DNA of 64,000 nt. Origin: an uncultured Eubacteriales bacterium (GTDB lineage: Bacteria > Bacillota > Clostridia > Oscillospirales > Oscillospiraceae). The position numbers were made by a program, and so were the translations under genes. The notes beneath the pieces were generated by a model, which saw only the letters and a list, made by a program, of their open reading frames with translations, was not told where the DNA came from and made no database searches. Location: NCBI GenBank assembly GCA_900549645.1, contig URPD01000002.1, positions 38,646 through 102,645 on the forward strand, given 5' to 3'. Shown here piece by piece: positions 1-8,161 of the stretch (position 1 is its first letter; every line of letters starts with the position of its first letter).

Positions 1-1
1 C

Positions 2-820
2 ACCGTCACTCCGCGCGTCGCCATGCTCACCGAGCGCGACGTCGGCAAGCCCCCCGTGCTTGAATGTATCGACCTCGGCATCAGCTTCGGCGGCCTGAAG
101 GCGGTCGACAACTTCAATATAACCATCGGCCGCACCGAGATCGCCGGCCTTATCGGGCCGAACGGTGCCGGCAAGACCACCATTTTCAACCTGCTCACCA
201 GCGTGTACCAGCCCACCCACGGCACCATCCTGCTCGACGGTAAGGACATCCACGGCATGACCACCGCGCAGATAAACCACGCCGGCATCGCGCGCACTTT
301 CCAGAACATCCGTCTGTTCTCCAACCTCACCGTTGAGGAAAACATAACGGTCGCAATGGGTTCGCAGATCAAATACGGCCTTGCGAGCAGCATTCTGCAC
401 CTGCCCCCCTACCGCTGGGAGGAGCGCGTCGCGCACGAGCGCGCGATGGAGCTGCTGAGCATCTTCCATATGGAGGACATGGCGAACGCGCAGGCGGGCA
501 GCCTGCCCTACGGCGCACAGCGCCGCCTTGAAATTCTCCGCGCGCTGGCGACCAACCCAAGCCTGCTGCTGCTCGACGAGCCTGCCGCGGGCATGAACCC
601 CTCCGAGACCGCGGAGCTGACCGAGAACATCCTCGCCATCCGCGACACCTTCAAGATCGCGGTTCTGCTCATTGAGCACGACATGAACCTCGTTATGAAC
701 ATCTGCGAGGGCATAGCGGTGCTCAACTTCGGCAGACTTATCGCCAAGGGCAGCGCGATGGACATCCAGAACAATCCTGAGGTCATCGAGGCTTACCTCG
801 GCCGGAAGAAGGAGGCGTGA
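2..820 (+). CDS. livG: Branched-chain amino acid ABC transporter ATPase LivG (5' end probably cut by window)
   Basis: Cytoplasmic ATPase of the Liv/HAAT importer, which powers uptake of branched-chain or other hydrophobic amino acids together with LivF. Counting from the ATG at 23, Walker A GPNGAGKT is at 45-52, the LivG-style signature reads PYGAQRRLEI instead of LSGGQ, and Walker B ends LLLDEPAAGMNP. The frame is open to the window edge and the ATG at 23 has no Shine-Dalgarno, so the true start probably lies outside. The stop is followed within a few bases by livF; the permeases and binding protein would be upstream of the window. Confidence 0.9.
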   Translation, partial: TVTPRVAMLTERDVGKPPVLECIDLGISFGGLKAVDNFNITIGRTEIAGLIGPNGAGKTTIFNLLTSVYQPTHGTILLDGKDIHGMTTAQINHAGIARTFQNIRLFSNLTVEENITVAMGSQIKYGLASSILHLPPYRWEERVAHERAMELLSIFHMEDMANAQAGSLPYGAQRRLEILRALATNPSLLLLDEPAAGMNPSETAELTENILAIRDTFKIAVLLIEHDMNLVMNICEGIAVLNFGRLIAKGSAMDIQNNPEVIEAYLGRKKEA

Positions 821-822
821 AC

Positions 823-1533
823 ATGGGAGTAATGCTTAAAGTAAACGATCTGCACGTCTATTACGGCAGCATCCACGCCGTCAAGGGCGTGTCCTTCGAG
901 GTAAACGAGGGCGAGGTCGTCACGCTCATCGGCGCAAACGGCGCCGGTAAGTCCACCGTTCTGAACACCGTCTCCGGCCTGCTGCATCCCCGCGCGGGCA
1001 GCATTGAATTTGAGGGCGCAGACCTCAAGGGTGTGCCCCCGCACAAGATCCTCTCCAGAGGTCTTGCACAGGTTCCGGAAGGGCGGCACGTATTTCTGCA
1101 GATGACCGTTGAGGAGAATCTGGAGATGGGCGCTTATACGCAGCCGAAATCCGGTATTGCCGACGGCATAGCCGACGTTTACCGCCGCTTCCCCCGTCTT
1201 GAGGAGCGCCGCAAGCAGACCGCCGGTACTCTCTCCGGCGGCGAGCAGCAGATGCTGGCCATGGGTCGCGCGCTCATGTCGAAGCCAAAGCTTCTGATGC
1301 TGGACGAGCCGTCGATGGGTCTTGCGCCCATTCTTGTCGAGCAGATATTCGACATCATCCGCGAGCTGCACGCCGCAGGCACGACCATTCTTCTCGTCGA
1401 GCAGAACGCGAACGCCGCGTTGAGCGTCGCAAACCGCGCCTACGTCCTCGAAACCGGCAGAATCGTCCTCTCCGGCACCGGCGACGAGCTGATGCACAGC
1501 GAGCAGGTTCAGAAAGCCTACCTCGGCGGCTGA
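823..1533 (+). CDS. livF: Branched-chain amino acid ABC transporter ATPase LivF
   Basis: Second ATPase of the Liv importer, partner of LivG. It has Walker A GANGAGKST, the family-typical signature LSGGEQQMLAMGRALM and Walker B LLMLDEPSMGLAP. I place the start at ATG 823, because GGAGG at 811-815 inside the end of livG is 7 bases upstream; a GTG at 817 is in frame but too close to that site. Length, about 236 residues, is normal for LivF. A strong terminator follows, so this is the last gene of the liv operon. Confidence 0.94.
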   Translation: MGVMLKVNDLHVYYGSIHAVKGVSFEVNEGEVVTLIGANGAGKSTVLNTVSGLLHPRAGSIEFEGADLKGVPPHKILSRGLAQVPEGRHVFLQMTVEENLEMGAYTQPKSGIADGIADVYRRFPRLEERRKQTAGTLSGGEQQMLAMGRALMSKPKLLMLDEPSMGLAPILVEQIFDIIRELHAAGTTILLVEQNANAALSVANRAYVLETGRIVLSGTGDELMHSEQVQKAYLGG

Positions 1534-1548
1534 AGTGTATATTCTAAT

Positions 1549-1580
1549 AGAAGCGATTCCGATTTTTCGGAATCGCTTCT
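1549..1580 (+). terminator. Intrinsic terminator of the liv operon
   Basis: A perfect 14-bp stem (AGAAGCGATTCCGA / TCGGAATCGCTTCT) with a TTTT loop and following T residues, 15 bases after the livF stop. Confidence 0.85.
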
Positions 1581-1602
1581 TTGCACACCGCCGTTTGAAC
1601 TA

Positions 1603-1631
1603 TTGCGATAACACGCATAATGTGCTATTAT
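1603..1631 (+). promoter_or_regulatory. Promoter of the esterase-condensation fusion gene
   Basis: TTGCGA (1603-1608), 17-base spacer, TATTAT (1626-1631). The -10 is preceded by TGTGC, giving an extended -10 (TGC-TATTAT). It lies 61 bases before the gene start. Confidence 0.55.
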
Positions 1632-1692
1632 ATAAAGATATCCGGAAGCCGCAATTTCTGCGGTTTCCAATCTGCAAAGGATCGGTACATCT

Positions 1693-3861
1693 ATGGAGCT
1701 GCACGCAAAAACGGTACGCTCACAACTTAATTTTTTCAAACCTTTCGTTGCAAACTGCTCGCTTGAAGTCACCCGCAAGGGGCAGGACAAGCTCGGCGAG
1801 CTTATGACCGCGCTCCACAAGCGCGAGGTCATAGTCAAGGAGCACGACTTCGGCCGCTTTCAGGGCGCATGGATCATGCCCAAGGACGAGCGGCGCAACG
1901 GCGTCGTCCTGTATCTGCACGGCGGCGGCTACACCTGCGGCAGTCTCGAATACGCCAAAGGCTTCGGCGCGACACTCGCATCCGAAGCGGGAGTGCGCGT
2001 ATTCTGCGCGGCCTACCGGCTCGCGCCCGAAAACCGCTACCCCGCGGCGCTGGACGACGCGCTTGAAAGCTACAACTACCTCCTGCGGAAGGGCTATTCC
2101 GCAAAGCAGATCATGCTCTGCGGCGAGAGCGCGGGCGGCGGGCTCATATTCGCGCTGTGCCTGAAGCTCAAGCAGCTGGGTCAGGCGCTGCCCTGCGGGC
2201 TTATCGGTATCTCGCCGTGGACGGATCTCACCGGCTCCGGCGACTCCTACGAGACGAATAAGGACGTCGACCCCTCGATGACGCGGGAGCTGCTGCAATT
2301 CTATGCCCAGTGCTACACCGATGACGCCGCAGACCCTCTCTGTTCCCCGCTCTTCGGCGATCTCACCGGTCTGCCGCCGTCGCTGCTGTTTGTCGGCGGC
2401 GACGAGATAATGCTGGACGACACTCGGCTGCTGTACGAGAAGCTGACCGCCGCCGGCTGCAAGAGCCGCATGATCGTCGCGCCTGAGCGCTGGCATGCCT
2501 ATGTGCTCTACTGCCTGAGCGAGAACATGCCCTCGGATTTTGAGGCGATAAACAAATTCATGGATCGCGTTCTGTCCCCGGCGCGCAGTCTTCGCTGGAT
2601 GCGCCTTGACAACGCGGCAAAGATATACCCCGCGGCGAAGCGCCGCAACTGGGTCAACTTCTTCCGTCTCTCAGCGGAGCTTTCGGAGCCGGTCGACATC
2701 CCGGTTCTGCGCGCCGCGCTGGACGTGACGGTGCGCCGCTTCCCGTCGATAGCCGTGCGCCTGCAGCCCGGCGTGTTCTGGTACTACCTTGAGCAGCTGC
2801 CCAAGGCGCCGGAGATTCAGGCCGAGCGAAGCTGCCCGCTGGCGCACGCGCCCTTCGGCAAGGTGCGCGAATGTGCACTGCGCGTGCTGGTGTACAACGA
2901 GCGCAACCGCGTCGCAGTCGAATTCTTCCACGCGGTGACGGACGGCAACGGCGGCATGACATTCTTCAAGACCCTGCTTGCCGAATATATCAGCCAGAAG
3001 TACGGCGTCGCCGTCCCCGCGGAGCACGGAGTGCTCGGCAGGCTGGAGGAGCCGGACGAAGAGGAGCTGGAGGACAGCTTTCTCCGCTACGCCGGGGATG
3101 TGAAGGCCAGCCGCAAGGAATCCACAGCCTACCACCTCACCGGAACGCCCGAACCGGACGGCTTCAAGAACCTCATCACCATGATCGCACCCTCGGACGA
3201 TGTGCGCGCCGCCGCGAAGCGGCATGGCGTGACCGTGACGGAGCTGCTCTGCGCGGCGATGATGCAGGCCATAAACGAGCTTCAGGCCGAGCGCGTACCC
3301 CAGCGCCGCCTGCGAAAACCCGTCAAAGTCCTGCTCCCGGTGAACCTGCGCCGTATGTTCCCCAGCAAGACCCTGCGCAACTTTGTCTCCTACATCACCC
3401 CTGAGATCGACCCCTGCATGGGCGATTACAGCTTCGACGAGATCTGCTCCATCGTGCACCACTGCATGGGGCTTGAGAACAACCCCCAGTCGATGCGCGC
3501 GAAATTCGCCGCGAACGTCGCCAGTGAGAAATCTCCCCTCCTGAAGGTGGTGCCGCTGTTCGTCAAGAACATTGTGATGAAGGCCGTGTTTGACAGGGTG
3601 GGCGAGTGCAAATCCTGCCTCTGCCTCTCGAACCTCGGCAACGTCCAGCTTCCGGAGGTCATGGCGCAGTACGTCTCGCGGCTGGATTTCATAATCGGCG
3701 TACAGGCCAAAGCGCCGCACAACTGCGGCGTGATCTCGTGGAACGGGACGATGTATATCAACTGCATCCGCAACATCCGCGAACCGGAGCTAGAAATGCG
3801 GTTCTACCGTGTGCTGAAGTCGCTGGGCATCCACATCAAGGTGGAGAGCAACCTGCGTTAA
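1693..3861 (+). CDS. HSL-type alpha/beta hydrolase fused to a condensation/acyltransferase-like domain
   Basis: Two-domain cytosolic protein of 722 residues. Residues about 1-295 are a hormone-sensitive-lipase-type esterase: oxyanion motif HGGG 76-79, nucleophile Ser146 in GESAGG, probable Asp237 and His268. Residues about 300-722 resemble the chloramphenicol-acetyltransferase-like condensation / alcohol O-acetyltransferase fold, with the diagnostic HxxxDG present as H413-AVT-D417-G418 in FFHAVTDGNGG. There is no carrier-protein domain or signal peptide. The next gene, 33 bases on, is a zinc-ribbon membrane protein that probably works with it. A plausible role is hydrolysis and transfer of acyl groups on a small alcohol or lipid, but the substrate is unknown. 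Confidence 0.8.
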   Translation: MELHAKTVRSQLNFFKPFVANCSLEVTRKGQDKLGELMTALHKREVIVKEHDFGRFQGAWIMPKDERRNGVVLYLHGGGYTCGSLEYAKGFGATLASEAGVRVFCAAYRLAPENRYPAALDDALESYNYLLRKGYSAKQIMLCGESAGGGLIFALCLKLKQLGQALPCGLIGISPWTDLTGSGDSYETNKDVDPSMTRELLQFYAQCYTDDAADPLCSPLFGDLTGLPPSLLFVGGDEIMLDDTRLLYEKLTAAGCKSRMIVAPERWHAYVLYCLSENMPSDFEAINKFMDRVLSPARSLRWMRLDNAAKIYPAAKRRNWVNFFRLSAELSEPVDIPVLRAALDVTVRRFPSIAVRLQPGVFWYYLEQLPKAPEIQAERSCPLAHAPFGKVRECALRVLVYNERNRVAVEFFHAVTDGNGGMTFFKTLLAEYISQKYGVAVPAEHGVLGRLEEPDEEELEDSFLRYAGDVKASRKESTAYHLTGTPEPDGFKNLITMIAPSDDVRAAAKRHGVTVTELLCAAMMQAINELQAERVPQRRLRKPVKVLLPVNLRRMFPSKTLRNFVSYITPEIDPCMGDYSFDEICSIVHHCMGLENNPQSMRAKFAANVASEKSPLLKVVPLFVKNIVMKAVFDRVGECKSCLCLSNLGNVQLPEVMAQYVSRLDFIIGVQAKAPHNCGVISWNGTMYINCIRNIREPELEMRFYRVLKSLGIHIKVESNLR

Positions 3862-3894
3862 TAACCGTTTCTGCGGTAAACTTGGAGGATACTT

Positions 3895-4593
3895 ATGTAT
3901 TGTATAAAATGTGGCGTTGAGCTTGCGGACAGCGAAAAGGTCTGTCCCCTATGCGGCACGCGGGTATTCCACCCCGACCTGCCGCGCAGTGAGAGCGAAG
4001 CTCCCTTCCCGGCCGACAGCCGCGTGCTGCCGGAGGATGTGAACCGCTCCGGCGTACTGTTCATTCTCACGGTGCTGACACTGCTCCCCGCCGTGCTGTG
4101 CATCGCGTGCGACTGGCGCATCAACGGCTCCATCGTGTGGTCGGGCTATGCTGCGGGCGGCGTCGCGCTGCTGTATATTCTGGTCGTGCTGCCGCTGTGG
4201 TTCCGGCGCCCGAGCCCCGTGATCTTCGTCCCGGTTGATTTCGCCGCGATAGCGCTGTTTTTGCTGTACATCAACTTCGCCGTCGGCGGGCACTGGTTCT
4301 TGTCCTTCGCCTTCCCCGTCACCGGGGCGATTGCGCTGCTCGTCACCGCGGTCGTCACGCTCATGCGCTATGTCCCCGGCAGCGCGCTGTACATCTTCGG
4401 CGGCGGGCTTATCCTCACCGGCGGGCTGAACGTACTTATAGAGTTCCTGCTGCACATCACCTTCGGCATCGAGGGCATGTTCGTCTGGTCGATCTACCCG
4501 CTGACGGCCTGCGTCCTGCTCGGCGTGATGCTGCTGGTCGTCGCGGTATGCAAGCCTCTGCGCCGCTCGCTGCACCGGAAATTCTTCCTGTAA
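3895..4593 (+). CDS. DUF6320-like zinc-ribbon multi-pass membrane protein
   Basis: 232 residues. An N-terminal zinc ribbon with C3-x2-C6 and C17-x2-C20 is followed by a short linker and about six hydrophobic helices beginning near residue 50 (VLFILTVLTLLPAVLCIACDW). The function is unknown. I recall this architecture as DUF6320 and as a frequent neighbour of alpha/beta-hydrolase proteins in Clostridia, but could not search. The start has GGAGG with good spacing. It forms a two-gene operon with the upstream fusion and ends at a long hairpin. Confidence 0.75.
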   Translation: MYCIKCGVELADSEKVCPLCGTRVFHPDLPRSESEAPFPADSRVLPEDVNRSGVLFILTVLTLLPAVLCIACDWRINGSIVWSGYAAGGVALLYILVVLPLWFRRPSPVIFVPVDFAAIALFLLYINFAVGGHWFLSFAFPVTGAIALLVTAVVTLMRYVPGSALYIFGGGLILTGGLNVLIEFLLHITFGIEGMFVWSIYPLTACVLLGVMLLVVAVCKPLRRSLHRKFFL

Positions 4594-4612
4594 TTCATCA
4601 GATAACGACAAA

Positions 4613-4653
4613 AGCGCTGTCAAAAAGTCCTGTCCGGACTTTTTGACAGCGCT
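4613..4653 (+). terminator. Long perfect hairpin, bidirectional terminator / dispersed repeat copy
   Basis: Stem of 18 perfect pairs (left arm AGCGCTGTCAAAAAGTCC) with loop TGTCC, between convergent genes. Its core, TCAAAAAGTCC...GGACTTTTTGA, recurs at 63951-63991. Confidence 0.75.
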
Positions 4654-4685
4654 GAATTTATTCTGCCCTTAAAGCTTAAAGTCGA

Positions 4686-5864
4686 TTACCATTCAAGGTT
4701 CTTTTCGTCTTCCTTGCTGAAAACGTGCGCGACATTGCCGTCGAAGCTGAAGTGTACGGTGTCTCCCATGGCGTAGTGACCCTTCATGTCGATGGTCGGG
4801 ACGATGATGATAACGTCCTTGCCCTCGGCGGAAACATGCAGATGCACGGAGGAGCCCATCATTTCGGACACGTCGACCTTCGCGGCTATGCCGATTTCGC
4901 CGATGGTCGTATGCTCAGGACGAACGCCGAGAGTGACCGCCTGAGACTGGACGTCCTTAGCGAGCAGACGCGCTTCCTTCTCGGCGTCAAGCTCAACTCT
5001 GTATCCGCCAAGCTCGACGAAGAACTTCTCGCCATCGCGGACGAGCTTCGCGTCGAAGAAGTTCATCTGCGGGGTGCCGATGAAGCCTGCGACGAAGAGG
5101 TTGCGCGGGTTGTTGAAGACCTCCTGCGGGGTGCCGATCTGCTGGATGTAACCATCGCGCATGATGACAATACGGTCGCCCAGCGTCATGGCCTCGGTCT
5201 GGTCATGGGTGACGTAAATGAAAGTGGTGTCGATACGCTCGCGCAGCTTGATGATCTCGGCGCGCATCTGGTTACGCAGCTTTGCGTCGAGGTTGGAGAG
5301 CGGCTCGTCCATGAGGAAGACCGCCGGGTCACGCACGATGGCGCGGCCGATGGCGACGCGCTGACGCTGGCCGCCGGACAGAGCCTTGGGCTTGCGGTCG
5401 AGATACTGGGTGATGTCCAGAATCTCCGCGGCCTCACGGACCTTCTTATCTATAACGTCCTTCTTCTCCTTGCGCAGCTTCAGAGAGAAGGCCATATTTT
5501 CATACACGGTCATGTGCGGGTAAAGGGCGTAATTCTGGAAGACCATTGCGATGTCACGATCCTTGGGGGCGACGTCGTTCATAAGCTTGCCGTCGATATA
5601 CAGCTCGCCCTCGGTGATCTCTTCCAGACCTGCGACCATGCGCAGTGTGGTGGACTTACCGCAGCCGGAGGGGCCGACCAGAACGATGAATTCCTTATCA
5701 GCTATCTCAAGGTTGAATTCCTGCACCGCGACAACGCCCTGCTCGGTGATCTGAAGGTTGACCTTCTTTTCCTCAGACTCGTCCTTCTTTTTCTTTTTCT
5801 TCTTACCCTCGCCGCTGATGAACGGGTAAATCTTCTTCACGTTTTTAAGAACCACAGTTGCCAT
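4686..5864 (-). CDS. ugpC: UgpC/MsmX-type sugar ABC transporter ATPase with lysine-rich insertion
   Basis: Cytoplasmic ATPase of the carbohydrate-uptake (CUT1) family, 392 residues from ATG 5864. Walker A GPSGCGKS 64-71, signature LSGGQRQR 162-169, Walker B FLMDEPLSNLD, and a C-terminal TOBE regulatory half (GVRPEH). No permease or binding protein is adjacent, as is usual for MsmX/MsmK-like ATPases shared by several sugar importers. Residues about 18-40 contain an extra loop with seven consecutive lysines (KKKKKKKDESEEKK) between the first two strands. The ATG at 5864 has GGAG 8 bases upstream; an in-frame extension to 6011 is possible but less likely. Confidence 0.9.
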   Translation of the reverse strand: MATVVLKNVKKIYPFISGEGKKKKKKKDESEEKKVNLQITEQGVVAVQEFNLEIADKEFIVLVGPSGCGKSTTLRMVAGLEEITEGELYIDGKLMNDVAPKDRDIAMVFQNYALYPHMTVYENMAFSLKLRKEKKDVIDKKVREAAEILDITQYLDRKPKALSGGQRQRVAIGRAIVRDPAVFLMDEPLSNLDAKLRNQMRAEIIKLRERIDTTFIYVTHDQTEAMTLGDRIVIMRDGYIQQIGTPQEVFNNPRNLFVAGFIGTPQMNFFDAKLVRDGEKFFVELGGYRVELDAEKEARLLAKDVQSQAVTLGVRPEHTTIGEIGIAAKVDVSEMMGSSVHLHVSAEGKDVIIIVPTIDMKGHYAMGDTVHFSFDGNVAHVFSKEDEKNLEW

Positions 5865-6070
5865 ACTGCCGACTCCGGCCGCCGGGCCTCCGCCCTGACC
5901 GCCTCGCGGGGGCATCGCCTCCCGCATTACGACAGGTCTCCACACTGCCGCACCCTGAGTCTCAGGGAAATTGATATTCCTCCTTGTTAATGCTGTACGG
6001 GGCTGAGTCATGGAGAGCCGCGCACGCAGTCAGATTAGACCCTCAGCGCTGATGCTGTCAGGCCATGTAT

Positions 6071-6099
6071 ATTATACAGATTGTTGCTGGGTATTGCAA
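6071..6099 (-). promoter_or_regulatory. Promoter of the ugpC-type ATPase gene
   Basis: On the minus strand, TTGCAA (6094-6099), 17-base spacer, TATAAT (6071-6076). This predicts a leader of about 200 nt before the ATG at 5864. Confidence 0.6.
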
Positions 6100-6142
6100 G
6101 CCAATATTCGCCGTCCAAAATTGTGCAATATGCTGTACTTCC

Positions 6143-6171
6143 TTGAAATTCCGGGAGCACTGTGCTATACT
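6143..6171 (+). promoter_or_regulatory. Promoter of the LRR-like membrane protein gene
   Basis: TTGAAA (6143-6148), 17-base spacer, TATACT (6166-6171) with an extended -10 TGC. The start codon is at 6216. Confidence 0.65.
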
Positions 6172-6215
6172 GATAGTATGACAGTATCAGTTAACAAGGG
6201 CAGGAGGAGACGTAT

Positions 6216-7889
6216 ATGGCAGTCCATGAAAGCCAGCCGCATAGGCGTAATAATTATGCGGCAAGAGAGAGAGAATCTCATGTAAGACGTCCTCGGAAAA
6301 AGAGTAAGGCTCCCCTTATCGTGGGTCTTATACTTGCGATTTTTGTGCTGGCGGCGGTGATAGCGCTGATCTGGATCGAGGCCAACTGCGTGTTCGTCGG
6401 CGGCAAGCTCTACCGTCAGGGCGACACTATCGACCTGCGCGGCGCCGAGGTCAGCACCGCGGAATATGACGAGCTGCACGCCCGCTTCCCCGGCAGCGTG
6501 ATTCTCTGGAACGTGCCGATAGGCAGCCGCAGCTTTGACAGCAGCTCCACCTCTGTCAGCGTCGATAATTACAGCGATGCCGAGATAGACAGCTTCCGCT
6601 ACCTGCCCCAGCTCAAGACCATCGACGCGTCGGACGCCGACTGCTATGATGTTATAATGAAGACCGTCGACGCCTACCCGAACTGCACCGTCAGATATCA
6701 GGTGAAGCTGGGCGGCACGGCCTACGCGGGCGACACGGCTCAGCTTGTGCTCGATTCCCCGGCGGCGTTCAGCGAGCTGGAGTCGCGCCTGCAATATTTC
6801 CCGCAGCTTGAGAGCGTCGATCTCCGCGCCGCCGGACTCAGCGACGACGAGGAGGACGCGCTGATAAGCGAGTTCCCGGCCATAAGCTTTCTCCGCGAAG
6901 TGGAGCTTGCGGGCAAGAGCTTTGACACATCCGTCGCGGAGCTTGACCTGAGCGGCACGGATATCGACATCCAGACGCTTGTCGCCGCCGCGCCGCGCTT
7001 CACCGGCACGGAGACCGTGGAGCTGGGCAGCCGCGAGCTGTCGTTTGACGATGTTGAGGCCGTCCGCGATGCCTTCGGCGGCGCAGCCGTACACTGCAAG
7101 CTGCGCGTTTACGGTACGCAGGTCGACTCCTTTGCCGAGGAGCTGAACTATAACGGCCAGTACCTCGGCGACACCGGTGACGCCGAACGCGCCGCTTCCG
7201 TCATGCCGTATCTCCGGAAGCTGTACATGGATAACTGCGGACTCTCCGACGAGGTTCTGGGCGCGCTCGACGACAAGTTTGAGAATCTGCGCGTCGTATG
7301 GACGGTATACATAAAGGGCTTCCCCTGCAAGACCGACGCCGACAACTTCTGCGTTTCCAAGTACAGCAGCAGCTACGGCCCGCTTGGCGACGACCTGATC
7401 GACCCGATAAAGTACTGCAAGGACATGGTCACGCTGGATCTCGGCCATATGGACTACACGAACCTGAACTTTGTGAAGAACATGAAGCACCTCAAGTACC
7501 TCATCTGCGGCGACACGAAAGTGACCGATATCAGCGCTCTGGCTGATCTTGAAGAGATATATTTCATTGAAATGTTCCTCACGCCCTGCTCCGACTTCTC
7601 CGTGCTTGCAAACTGCAAGTCCCTGCGGCACCTCAATATATGCTATTGCCCGGTTGCGGATTATACGCAGCTCAAGGAGCTGAGTTTCCTCGACAGACTG
7701 TGGGTCAAGCGCTGCGGCCTGACCGGCGATCAGATTGCCGAGATTCAGGCGGCCTGCCCCAATACGTGGATAATGGTCGATAACGGCGATCCGTCATCGG
7801 TCTGCTACGATTGGCGCTGTGACGACAGCTATTTTGACATGCGCGATAACCTCGGCATGTTCTACATGGTTGCCAAGCCCGCCGCGTAA
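6216..7889 (+). CDS. Membrane-anchored leucine-rich-repeat-like protein
   Basis: 557 residues. A basic cytoplasmic N-terminus (RRPRKKSK) precedes one transmembrane helix at about 33-54, so the rest is extracellular. The body contains repeated LRR-like units, clearest toward the C-terminus (LVTLDLGHMDYTNL, LKYLICGDTKVTDISAL, LRHLNICYCPVADYTQL, LDRLWVKRCGLTG), while earlier units (LPQLKTIDASD, FPQLESVDLRAAGLSDDE) are more degenerate. It is probably a surface binding or adhesion module; the ligand is unknown. AGGAGGAG lies 6 bases before the ATG. It has its own promoter and terminator, so it is monocistronic. Confidence 0.8.
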   Translation: MAVHESQPHRRNNYAARERESHVRRPRKKSKAPLIVGLILAIFVLAAVIALIWIEANCVFVGGKLYRQGDTIDLRGAEVSTAEYDELHARFPGSVILWNVPIGSRSFDSSSTSVSVDNYSDAEIDSFRYLPQLKTIDASDADCYDVIMKTVDAYPNCTVRYQVKLGGTAYAGDTAQLVLDSPAAFSELESRLQYFPQLESVDLRAAGLSDDEEDALISEFPAISFLREVELAGKSFDTSVAELDLSGTDIDIQTLVAAAPRFTGTETVELGSRELSFDDVEAVRDAFGGAAVHCKLRVYGTQVDSFAEELNYNGQYLGDTGDAERAASVMPYLRKLYMDNCGLSDEVLGALDDKFENLRVVWTVYIKGFPCKTDADNFCVSKYSSSYGPLGDDLIDPIKYCKDMVTLDLGHMDYTNLNFVKNMKHLKYLICGDTKVTDISALADLEEIYFIEMFLTPCSDFSVLANCKSLRHLNICYCPVADYTQLKELSFLDRLWVKRCGLTGDQIAEIQAACPNTWIMVDNGDPSSVCYDWRCDDSYFDMRDNLGMFYMVAKPAA

Positions 7890-7912
7890 AACGGCGCGAA
7901 ATGTTGTATAAC

Positions 7913-7944
7913 AAAATCGCATGGTGAAATCACCATGCGATTTT
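7913..7944 (+). terminator. Intrinsic terminator of the LRR-like gene
   Basis: A 14-bp stem (AAAATCGCATGGTG / CACCATGCGATTTT) with loop AAAT, 23 bases after the stop. Confidence 0.8.
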
Positions 7945-7998
7945 ACTCTCGGTGCTAGGTTATGCAGGACGGCACTGCACCGAAATTTGATGCGCCAG

Positions 7999-8050
7999 CC
8001 CCTTGGCTCCCCTGCTAGGGGAGCTGGTGGCCGTAAGGCCGACTGAGGGG
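7999..8050 (+). repeat. Cloverleaf-like palindromic intergenic repeat (MITE/REP-like)
   Basis: Two adjacent hairpins, GCTCCCCT / AGGGGAGC (8006-8024) and GGCC-GTAA-GGCC (8029-8040), enclosed by a closing stem CCCCTT (7999-8004) / GAGGGG (8045-8050). The sequence CTGAGGGGTCGCC with GGCTCCCC matches, from memory, a short repeat scattered in many gut Clostridia. The surrounding 7950-8100 holds no open gene. Confidence 0.6.
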
Positions 8051-8110
8051 TCGCCAGAGGGTAGACTAGAGCAGAGGAGAAAAGACAACCCCACATAAAA
8101 TCCCCAATAA

Positions 8111-8140
8111 AAAAGCAGACGGTATAAACCGTCTGCTTTT
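8111..8140 (-). terminator. Terminator of the Gly/Asn-rich lipoprotein gene
   Basis: A 12-bp perfect stem (AAAAGCAGACGG / CCGTCTGCTTTT) with loop TATAAA. On the minus strand it ends in TTTT, followed by further T residues. Confidence 0.8.
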
Positions 8141-8161
8141 CATTTCAATATGTATCAGCAA

